From assembly GCA_030141605.1 (NCBI GenBank), contig JAQGDQ010000189.1, forward strand, positions 124,001-188,000: a stretch of 64,000 bases of DNA, given 5' to 3'. The notes beneath the pieces were generated by a model. The model did no database searches. It was not told the DNA's origin and saw only the letters and a program-made list of their open reading frames with translations. Shown one piece after another: positions 1 through 12,200 of the stretch. Source of the DNA: Tubiluchus corallicola. Its lineage: Eukaryota > Priapulida > Priapulimorpha > Priapulimorphida > Tubiluchidae. Both the position numbers and the translations under genes were made by a program. The stretch's first letter is position 1; the number at the start of each line of letters is the position of its first letter.

Positions 1-154
1 TGCAGCTAACAAAAGATGAGACTTCAATTAATGCAATTAAATGTACAATTTTTTATAGACATTGTCAGTTTTGTCACATACGCAGGAGCGTAGGACTGAA
101 TCAAACGCTTGCTTTGAGCCTCTAAGTTACCCTGTACACGATTTCTAAAAGAAA

Positions 155-231
155 ATGGCTGCGCGCGTGAAAGTATTTTTGCTTTTTCCTAAAAGATGTT
201 TGAACGTTCGTGGAATTTGTTCACTTTGTTT
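155..231 (+). CDS. MRPS31: MRPS31 coding exon 1 (presequence)
   Basis: Begins at ATG 155 ([15 protein letters not shown]...), a basic hydrophobic start typical of a mitochondrial targeting signal. The open frame continues to 412, but exon 2 needs a phase-2 junction, and the only well-placed phase-2 GT is gtatga at 232. This boundary is inferred; a different upstream first exon is possible. Confidence 0.55.
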
Positions 232-3200
232 GTATGAACCGAATAAAATGTGTGTATTTACCTCGTTTATTTGTTTATTTTTGGACTGTAGAACAGTAAA
301 ATTATTAATTCAGATAATTGTTTGCGAAGTTTTAGAGAGCTTACTCCAAGTAAATTATTGTTGTGCGTTTAATGCAGTAGCCCATATTTTTACGGGGTTT
401 TCAGGATCTTGAAAGAGTGGTCGTGGGACGCAATGCAACGTTATGTCAAACTTATGTAATTTTATTTAGTATATTTTAGTATCAACTTTCTTTTCCAGTT
501 TGTTCGTACGCAATGGACAGCTATTGTCTAGTCATAGCACTCTATTTGCCCGAGGTGCTAATGATAATACAAACAGCAACAACAAAACCAAGTCGGATAC
601 GGTTGATACAGATGGTAAAGTTTGCATCATTGTTTTTTAGAACTTTTTCTACATGGATTTCCAATTAATTTCTGCAAGATATCAGTTTTTATTTTTCTTG
701 ATTACTGCCTGGTGTAATACTTTTCACAGTTTTGTTGTGCGCGTGCGCAGTTGCTGCAGGTCAAAGGTTAAGCGTAGCACAGCAACATGTCTTAACTACA
801 ACTGTCACACGACATGTAGATAAAGCAAAGCTGTCTGCCGCATCAGTTCAGTAACTTCAGTTGCTTTACATGGACTTTACTTAATTATGCATAGCTGTCT
901 GCCACATCAGTTCAGTAACTTCAGCTGTTTTACGCGGACTTTACTTAATTATGCATTAGTCCACGCATAGAGTGATTTGTTAACAGGATCGTTCTTAATA
1001 AATGAATAAAAAAATGAGCTCGGTAAGGTTCTAGCTAGCCGTTAAAACTGTTACTGTTATAATAGCTAGGGCTGTGAAGCATTGTCAAGTGTACACAAAT
1101 GTGTTGTCTGGTACACTTAACCTTTGATCTTTTCACGATCATCATCAGTCGCTGAAACTATTAAAAGGCTTATTATTATGAATGAAAAATTTATATTGCG
1201 TAGTGCACTTCATCATTTAAAATTTCGGCACCCTGAACAATAAAATACACTTAAAGTTCGAAAGATACGTTCGTTAAAAATTAAATTACACCAAAAAAAT
1301 GAAAATTAATGCACGATAAAAGGTACAATCTAAAAGTGCTCTCTTGAGAATACACTCATCTGTAGGAATTAACTTTCAAAGTTTCTATAGATAATAAAGT
1401 AACGCTGGTATGCGAACATTTCGAACAATGGTGGGTGCAAAATACAAGTGATGCATTAGAAATTCTCAAGTTTGTTAAAATGTTTGGAACTTTTCCGTAT
1501 AAAAAAATTCCTATGTTTAAAGAAGATCATTTTAATAGTAAAATATTATATTTAGTGTACTTTTTTTTAATTAATTTATTTCACTGCAGCAATACATCAA
1601 CATACAATATTATTGAAAAAAAAAGAAACAGTATAGGTAATAAAACGTTGATGAAGTCAAATTAACCAAATAAAAGAGTTGCTGTATGACACCTTGAAAG
1701 CTTGGCTTGTAAAGGTGGCTCAAATGAGTGAATGAAAGAATGGTTAGGATCAGAAGAAATCATGAAATGGAAAAAATAGTAAGATTAGGTATAGGAAGAA
1801 GGAAGAGAGGAGACGAAACGACCACAGTATATGTTTAATTTACATAGAGGTATATTAGAATAGCATTATAATTGATTGGAGGCCATATATTGCGACTGCA
1901 TGAGACATGGAAGCATTAAAATTGTATTATAAGTATGAATGAAAAATGGTCCTTTTCAAGTCTTTTTGAAACTATAAATAGTTTTGTGTATTTTTGCTTG
2001 GGCATTCATTTTGGTGTACTCAAAGCAAATTGGATTTTAATCGTACAGTGAGCTGTTTTAATTACATGTATAAGGTGAAGAACTATGCAGGTGCCAAGCT
2101 TCGGATGCTAGAAAAAGTTGAAAATCGTTTGTTATCTTCGAAACATATATTCTAATGATTTGCTGACCAACCAAAATTGCCACAGTGTAGTCAATGCGGG
2201 TTACTGATTACAACTAATTGGATTCATTAACAGTCAATTGGTGTTTGTATTTGTTTATTGTTATTTTAAATGTCTTGGTTTTTGTAATTTGTAAAGTGTG
2301 CTTTGTGTTATATAAAATGTTAAATAAAAAACAGTTTCTGTATATTTCTGTATAATATCCAAAGCACATATGTGTTCTTGCAAACCAAAACTGTCCATAC
2401 GTCGGGATAAACTTACGTTATTATTCTTCAACGCCAAAAATTTGGTCAAATATCATTTCTTTGTTTTTTATAAAAATCAACACTAAATATATTGGATTTT
2501 TATATTCTAGCATCAAATTATCAAGAAAATGTTCAAGAAAAAGTAAAAATTTAATTTTATAACCCCGTATCCACTTTTCTGGTTAGAAGCTAGTACTGCA
2601 ATTGTAAAAAAAATTTCAAACTCCAACAGTAACTTGTGGAAGCAGTCATTTTGCTTCGAGTTTTTTCTATTGCCAAGCCCAGATCTTCGTCGGGAAGAGC
2701 CATCTATTGGATTTAAACATAACATCAACATGGCTTACTTTAACAGTAATTTTCTTGAAATTATGTTTTTCAGTGTGCAGCCAGCACCTCAACTTCAACG
2801 TGAATGATCTCAGCTTAGAAATAACATAGAGTGATGAGCTTGGTATCAAAATGATCCTCATGAAATGGAGATTCAGGATATGTGAATAACTAGAAAAGCT
2901 TAATTGCTGACTTATGGACAATTTTGCTATGAAAGTGCACATAATGCGCTAAAAAAGACATGCAGATTACATGAATGCTAGTGCATTATTTCCCTATGGA
3001 TAATGTGCATTGTTCTGTTCAATTTTGTCTCTTCTTTTTAGAAAAAGAAAATGAAATGCCATCACCGTCTGCATCTGAAACTGTCAAACACATCCTGTCT
3101 GGTATGAAAGCGGAGAGTGAAACGGCAACGACAACCATCAGCTTAAAGTTGGCTAAACCTGAGCCCCGAACAAGAGCAGCAAAAATAAGAGCCGGTATCG

Positions 3201-6200
3201 AAGGGAAAAAGGAACCACCGTTACCGTGAGTCAGTTGCTTTGCATACGGTTGATATCGTTCATATAATGTCTTCATTTAGTAGTGCTGTGTTGCCAGCTT
3301 ACATGTATGCAACATTGCCGATATTCACCGTTTCCCGTATGCTTTCTCGTTTTTGTGATCACTCTAAGCCATTTCAGATGGTACACAGGTTATACAGACT
3401 AGGGTATGGCATATGGGAAAGTTTCAAGATGCATGAAAAACTGATTGCATTACCTTTTTAAAAAATAATAATGGTAAATTTTTCTAGAAATTCGTGCTGC
3501 TTTGTTTTCATCTGTAGATGCCATTTTAGTGTAAGTGTGGTGCAAATTAGCATAAAAATCGTTTTTGGTATAAATGAATCATCCATTCAGGTATGGATGA
3601 TCAGAAACCAAAGAGAAAAAGTGCCTAGGCGGCCCCAAAACCCCCGGCCTGTTTCAGAGTTTTTTGCAGTTTGTCATTCTCATCCCTGGTTGCTAAGATG
3701 CTTTCAATTACTGCACGATAAAAACTCTCCATAATGCTAACGATTTTTATGTTTTCAGGAAGGATCCACGGTTAGATAAAGAAATTATAAAAGCTACAAG
3801 AACAGTGGCGGAAAGTTTGTCAGGTGACAGCAGCGAAACGGAATCTGAGCTGCTGCAGAAGCTGAGAGAACAAGCGGAGCAAACGGAAGCTGCAAGATCT
3901 GGAGTGGATTTAAGGTATCACATCCTGTAGATGCCAAAGACTTTTATAGAATCAGTTGTTTAATTGACTCAAAAACTATCTGTCTTGTACATGAAGCTTC
4001 TATTCAGATGTATGTAAAAACTTTCGGTAATTTAATCAAATAGCTTCGCATAATTGACTCAATATTTTTCCTTCACGTACTTAAAATCAGACACTTGTGT
4101 ATGACGAAAGAGCATTTACTGCTTTTATGTCGTCTTTACATCGATTTTGTGCACTATAATACACGTAGAAGCAGTCATGTTAAGTTCCGTTTTGTTTTTA
4201 AACAGGTTCGAAACGTTTATCGTGCCTTAATACGCTAGTATAGTCCTCGTTTCTTTGACTCACGGTTAATAGAATCAGTTGCCTAAATAGCTCAAAAATG
4301 TCTGGAATGGGACACTCCTATTCAAATGTACATAAAACCACCAGCAAATGACTCAAATGATTCCACATAATTGACTCGACATTTTTCCTTCACATACTTA
4401 AAATAAGACATTTGCATGTGATCAAAGAGCTTTTACTGCTTTTATGTCATCTTTGCATCGATTTTGTGCACTATAATACACGTAGAAACAGTCATGTTAG
4501 GTACAGATTTGTTTATAAGCAGTACAGTATGTTTATCATATGTGCTAACATGCTAGCCTAGCAGTTTTGCTTTGAATCTGTCACCTGCTTGTCCACTGCA
4601 ATTAACCTCATTGTTTCTGGAAGCTAAGCATTTAATCATTTGACCAGCGGTTTGCTTTTGAAGTTCCCGCTGCTTGTCACAGGCGAAACAAGGTCATCGC
4701 CAACTGCAGCTCAAGCACTAGGTGACTAGGTGTTTTGCATGAATATGTGCAGCATACTGTAATAGATGTTTTTATCATTGTGAGAATTTCGTAAACCAAT
4801 TTCTTTATGAGGAAATGATGCCACTGACCTCGCACGAAATTTTGTAATTTTTTGCGTTAATCAGATTTGTGCGATTCTTTATTTTATTTTTATAATAATT
4901 CACTAATACAAATTAATATTCTTAATTAATTGCACATAGGAATTTTGACATTAATTTGCCTCTGAAATTTATTTTCAACCTTTGCAATGCATACTAATGT
5001 GACGAGTGATGGTCATACTTCTATATTAATAGATTACATTTGTCGGCTAATTGAATTGGTCGGTTAATTTCGTCAAAACACTTCCATCCCAAAGTGAGTT
5101 TATTAAGCGGGTGCCTTCTAGATTTTGTTATCATGTTTGCTTCCGGTTGAACGGGAATGTAGACGTTTGTAAGATAGATCAGAGGTCGCATAAACAATAA
5201 GATGTTAAACGTTATTGTTATGACCCGGTCACTGAACTGAACTCACGGCCTCCCAGATGGAAAGCGGACGTGTCACTACTGGACTAAACCGTCTGATCGA
5301 CAAATGACAAACATTAATATTAGATGTCAAACGTTAATGTTAAATGATAAACATTAATATTAGATGTCAAACGTTAATGTTAAATGTTAAATATTTAAGT
5401 TAAATGTTAAGCGTTAATGTTAAATGATAAACATTAATATTAACCCTTTCAATCCTAAATTATTTTTTAACAAGAAAAAATTTTTTGGCTTGGTACTTTT
5501 GTTCAGTATGTCCATCTTGTTTACACATAATAATTATTTTTCCTACTTATGCTCGCGTGCTAAATATAGCCTGTATCCCACGGGATACATTGGAATTCAA
5601 TGGAAGCATCAAATGTGCTTCATTTTGCAACTGCTGATAATTTTTTAAAGTATTTAAGACATTTAGTATGCACGCTATGCTGATCTGTACAAAGTCGTCT
5701 CTAAAGTACTGTACCTTGCGCAGTTTTTCTGCTATGTAGATTTTCTAGTTTGCCATTTTATCACCATTTTTAGACTATTGTTATTAGATTAAATCAAAAT
5801 AACTATTAACAGATCAAATAACTGTCAGTATTAAAATTTTATTAACTTTAAAGGCAGAAAATATTCTCGTATCCCACGGGATACAACGGGTATGAAAGGG
5901 TTAAATGTTAAACGTTAATGCTAAATGTTAAACGTTAATGTTAAATTTTAAACATTAATGTTAAATGCTAAACATTAATGTTAAATGTTAGATGTTAAAC
6001 GTTAATGTTAAATGGTAAACGTTAATGTTAAATGTTAATGCTAAATGTTAAACATTAATGTTAATGTTAAGCGTTAATGTTAAACGTTAATTTTAAATGT
6101 TAAAAGTTAATGTTAAACGTTAAAAGTTAATGCGAAACGTTAAATGTTAAATGATAAACGTTAACGTTAAATGTTAAAAATTAACATTAAATGGTAAACA

Positions 6201-9200
6201 TTGACATTAAATATTAAACATTGAACAATAAGATATTAAACAACTTCTGCCGTTGACTCCTGGATTCCAAGTTGCAGAACTCCAAACGGTGTAAAAAATT
6301 ACATCTTATATAGTTGATTGTTATTCTCTTTCCCAGTTCACTGTTCATCGGTATGCAAATTGAAAGAAATTTGGAAGCCAAACAGGCCAAGCGGTCTCCG
6401 AGGAGAATGAAGAGACGTACAGAAGCCGAGGACGTACAGCATGAACAATCAGTAAGAGCGCAGCTTGAACGAGAGAGAATTCGAGAAAGAAGACCTGTTA
6501 GGGCTAGTCTGTAAGTGATTTCTCTTTTTATAAATTTCTAAATTGTTTTTAACTGCTGAAGCAATTTTTGTAGCTGTATTTTAATTTTAAGAAGTAAATT
6601 AATTATTCAGGAAACAAGAAAATACTCTTGGCTAAATGCCTGCTTGCCTACTGCTTGACTGCTTACACAGCTTGTGCTAGAGTTAGAATTGTGTAAACCC
6701 GTAAATTTAAACAACTATAATGACCGTTAGTACAGCTATTTTAGCGGTAAGTCATCTGAAACAAGTTTGGATAAATGTTGTGTTTTATTTCTCTCGGAAG
6801 GCTCGTAGAGAAAACCAGAAAACACGTCATCAAATTAAACTAGTTTATTAAGCGAGAATTCTACAACACAAAAGTATGAAGGAACGTGAAATGATTACAC
6901 TAAACATGAAATCTGGAAAACATTTAAGTGTATCTGAAAATACAAGTATACAAGAGAATGTGTAAGTGGCATCCGTGTGATTCTGCGTATGACTGTCAGC
7001 GGCCTGTTTTGCCTTATATAGGGTGCCAGGGCACATTCTACAAGGTAAGACGATTATTCTAATGGAACATTCTACAATGTTCTACTTAATTCTAATAGAT
7101 GCCAGCGATCTCAACAACAATAACATTGAGCAGAGTTTGAAAAAATAATCAGAGCATTCGAAGCACACTTGTAAATTTAAACAGCTACGATGACCATTAG
7201 TACAGCCATTTTAGCGGTAAGTCATTTGAAACAAGTTTGGATAACATTAAGCAGAATTTGGAAAAATTTGAAAGAGTTCAAAGCACACTATTCACTAACT
7301 AAGCAAAAGTTTCAATCACTTTACGTTTTTGTGTCGGAAAGAGTTTACAATTCCCCGCTCAATTTAAATACTCTGATCGTACATCCAGCCCTAATCCTAA
7401 CCATACCTTAACCCAACCCTAATCCTAATCCTAACCCCTAATCCTAATCTTACTCCACTTCACAAACTAATTTCTTGTGTGTGGGGAATTGTAAACTTTA
7501 GCCACGATGTCAGAAAGATCAGCAGTTTCTTTTGGTGAGCCAGTGGTGCACCCTGGGTAGGGTGATGCAGGGAAATTTTATCGTTAGTGCGAACATTATT
7601 AATTATTAAAAGTGTTCTTTCCCAATTACATATTAATACAGTCATACCTCGGTTTTCGACCATAATTCGTTCCTAAAAAATGTTCGAAAACCGATTTGGT
7701 TGAGAACCGAATCATTTATTCTCATAAGAAATAATGTAAAAGCAATTAATCCGTTCTCAAGCACCAAATGAACTGTAAAGTATTACTAAAACGAAATATA
7801 ATAATGCAAAAATGCTTATTCAAACAGTAGATGTGATATAATTGATAAGAAAAACATAATAGAATTACTTTGAAAGAAAAACATAATCATTCCTGCATGA
7901 AAAAACCTTACGTGTTGGTAGCAGTGTGATGGTATACGTAGGCAAGAGCAGAAACACGTGTCACTACTCTCGGGCGCGGTCGGTTACGCTCGGCTCGGCT
8001 CGCCGCGCATGTGTTCATCGCGTGTTCGGCGGTTGGTCGAGTACCGAAATTCTGATCGAGAGCGGAGACAATTTCAACTTGAATTTTCTGGTCGAAAACC
8101 GATTTGTAGGAGTACGGAGACGTTCGAAAATCGAGGTATGACTGTACTAAAGCTTAATGCCGAGTTATATAACTTTGTATGGAAAACTTTTTTGTAACAT
8201 ACTTTAAAATATCTGTTTTCTACAAGGTTAAAAATCCAATGACTTGTTTATTTGTATGAAATGACTCTTTGTTTACTGTTCGTTTTTCTAATATCTTTTA
8301 GGTCTGAAAACATGCCACAGAGAGTAAATTTATTCGAAGGAAAGCCTCTTGATATTTTTCCAGCACAGCCTGCGCAGTCGGATCAAGGTTTGTGTGTAAC
8401 GTGTGTTAGTGGAAGAAAAAATAGACAAACACAAACTCACACCGAGTACAATTTTTCTTTATAGGAAAACAGAAAGGTCGATTAGACCAAATCTCATTTT
8501 AATTTACTGTTCAAATATACATTTTCTTGCTTATAAAAGTTAGCAATTCTTTGTAATATTTGAATAATTACCTCGGAAAGTTAATTAACGACAACTGAAC
8601 ACAGCTATTGCTTACGTCACAAACTAACCACAGTTTGTGCAATGGTAGGCATCTTGCATGTGTACCAAACACGTTTGCATAAATGAAGACTCCTATAAGA
8701 CTCTGATATGATGTCACGAAAATGAGCTCTACGTCACACTGATGTCGCAGACGAACACTGTTGTTCTTAATCATGCTTATCATGGTAGCCCGCCTGTTTG
8801 TCAGACATGCGAATGTGACAAAAAGGCGACATGACAACATTTCCAATCTTTGCGGATTTGCAGAGCTGTGGGCAGCTTTGAGAGTTTAACAAATTTAACT
8901 GTCCGAGGTAATTATTATTTAAGCTAACCTCTGAGTTTGAAAACTGTTGAAGTTTTCAATATTTTACCGCTTACTTTATTTTGGACTAATGTTTACACAA
9001 TTGTTCAATTTTGCTTTAAAGCACAAGAAAACCCTTCATAAACATAAAGCTTAAAAAATTCGATTTGAAATTTTATATCACTTACATACTGCCTTTTTGC
9101 ATACAGGATTTCAATCGGCAGTCATGCTGTATAAAACGTGTAAATTTAAACTCTCGCGATGACCGTTAGACGCAGCCATTTTCACGATAGGTCATTTGAA

Positions 9201-12200
9201 ACAAGTTTAGATAACATTTTTTAAAGTTTGAAAAAATAATCAGAGCATTCGTAGCGCTCAAGTCACTAACTAAGTAAAATTTGGTAAATTTTAGTAAAAT
9301 TAGTAAAAGTCACTAATTACTGTATCTTAAATTACTGTACTGTATCTTTAATGTGTCTTACTGTATCTTACTGATATCTTACTGTATCATTATCTTTAAA
9401 TTTTACTTAGTTAGTGACTTGTGCGCTACGAATGCTCTGATTATTTTTTCAATCTTTACAAAATGTCAATCAGATTAAAAATGTGTTTTTGGTTATGGAG
9501 TGGTGCACCTTGGAGGGTGAGTCAGCGACATTTTAAATAATTAATAATTTTCTTTTCTAGTTACATAAGTCTTTCTAGTAGGTAAGCGAAAATCTAAGTA
9601 ATATAGATTTGCACGAAAGTCTTTTGAGACATAATTTAACATTGCCTTTTCTTCCCTTGATTTACGTTTGATACATGACGTCATGTAATGGCGTCTTCGG
9701 AACAGTATTGCGGGAGATTTAAAATGAAAACAAACTAAAATTCCTTTCAGTGCGAGTAAGATATGCGCATAAAATTGCTATAAAGTAATATAATTTTTTA
9801 AGGCAATTTTTCTGAAACCTACTTTTGGTACCCCTTTTCTTGTCCTTTAATATTATAATTTTATGGCTGTTAGATAGACACAATAACAAATTTAGATGGT
9901 TCGTGTGGTGCTCACACGAAAGCTTGTGCAGACCACCAACTCCGTCTCACAACTGTTCAGAACTTTTTCTGCATTAAAAAACTAACAAAATACAATTACT
10001 AAGATTTTTCAGTAATAAGTTTCTGGCAGTCTACTCTCGCCATCTATTAAAGGTATTATTGAACTAGTAGAAACAAACTGCAGCGAGCTCGCTTGCCTAG
10101 CTATGACACCGTTTCAATCGATTTGAGGCTATAATCAGAGGCTGTAGATTGTGTCTAACTCTTCAGTCGTTCCAGATGATAAAGATCTCACTGTGGAGTG
10201 GAGTATTTGGCAAACGGCCGACAACCAAGAACTGAAGAACCTTGTGATTCATCCTCCGACTAATGCGTTTGAGGAGATGGCACTGTGGACAGAACAGGGG
10301 AAACTGTGGCCTTTTCCAATCGATAATGAAATGGGTAATATGAGTTGTTCCTTGTTTACATTTATAACGAATCAGTTAAATTACTGGCTGGCTATCACAG
10401 TTCTAGCGATTGATGGTCATCGTGAAAAAGGTCAAAGGTTAAGTGTACCAGACAATGCACTTGTGTACATTTGACAACACCTTGCAGCCTAAGCTATTGT
10501 AATAGTAACAGCTTTAACAGCTAGCTAGAACCTTACCTGGTTCATTTTTTCTTGTTTCCAAGCAAGATCCTACTAGTAAATCGCTCTGCGCACAGACTAA
10601 TGCATAATTAAGTAAAGTCCACATAAAACAATTGCGGTTACTGAACTGATGTGGCAGACAGCTTTGTTTATACATATGTCATGTGACAGCTGTCGTTGAG
10701 ATCACTGCTGTGGTACACCGAACCTTTGACCTGCGCAACTGAGCGTGTTCACAACGAAACTGTGAAAACGCTTATTGACGGTTCGTCATCATTGCCATCA
10801 TCATTGTGATGATTCACTAGTGTAAAACTAATATGTCACACTTTATCTTGGGTCGTTTAAGCCTTGGGGTTTCAAACATAAAGCCCGGTTCACTTCTATG
10901 CCATGCATGTGAGCAACTAAACAAGAAACTATTCTAATGCAATGCTGTGGTTCAGAAATATACAGACAGAGTTTGCAAATTAATTGTTTGTCAGGATAAC
11001 CATCATCATCATCATCATAACCATTATCATTTATATTATATTACTTGTATATACTGGTGCTGCATCTATAATGTGCTGACTAATTTTGCACACTGAAAAG
11101 AATGGCTTCTATAAGCAGATAAAAGAGTTAATTCTCATTTCCAGATGGGCCAGAATCCCAGAGATGAGTTTTTTACTTCGTATTTGATTGTTATTCCTTT
11201 AAAGGATAAATAGCGTATGTCGTTTCAATGTGTAATTTTGGGTTAGTTTATAGTTTATAGTATATATTTAATAGTTTTGTAGTTTATATACTATAAAACT
11301 ATATGATTAATATACTATGATATATAAACTAATCCATAATTTTATATTCGAATTCTTTACTTCAGAATATGTTAATGAAGGCTTCGTCACTTATTGATGC
11401 TGACCAGTGATGTGACAGTTAGCTAATTTTTAAGCTCTCAGCTAAATCAACCACTCTCACCATCAGCTATAAGCTACAGGCACTTAAAATTCAGTCACTT
11501 TCAGCTAATTTTGGTTCTAAACTATCGGTTATTACGTAGCAACAACTAGCACATAGTTAACTAAAATTTGCATTTTTTAATACCGTATATAAGTGTGTAC
11601 AAGTCGTCCTTATGTACAAGTCGATGTGCATTTTAAGACCAAAAATCTCATCATTTTATATATTACCTGTGTACAAGTCGACCATAAAATATTAAGATCC
11701 TCCGGAGTAAACGATGTCAACAATGGCCGAGTAATAAAGCTATAAGCTACAGGGACTTATAATTCAGCCACTTTCGGCTAATTTTGGTTCTTGAGGTCAT
11801 ATGTTACAGGGACTTATAATTCAGCCACTTTCGGCTAATTTTGGTTCTTGAAGTCATATGGTACATGAGTTTATTGTTATTTAATCTAAGCTTTGATTTT
11901 AAAAAGCTTTCATTGTTTTCAATGTTTTAGAGCACACTTTATTTTGAACTAATGTCTACACAATCGTCCAGTTTTCCTTTAAACTTACATTTGTCTGTTA
12001 CACTCAAGTCATGAACTTCACGTTTGTTTCTGTTGGCAAATTTCATCTTAATTTACCAGACGGTTTATTCTAGTGGTAATGTGTCTGCTTTCTGTCTGGG
12101 AGGTCGTGAGTTCGAACCAGCGGCCAGGTCATACCAAAGACTGTAAAAATGGTACCGCTGTTGCCCTGCCTGATGCGTTGTATTTAGGGTAAAAGTGGGG

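Noticed and set aside
10335-10474. Extension of the MRPS31 exon 7 open frame past its donor
   Set aside because: Homology to MRPS31 stops at the GT, the extension runs into MITE-A, and exon 8 needs the phase-1 junction at 10334.
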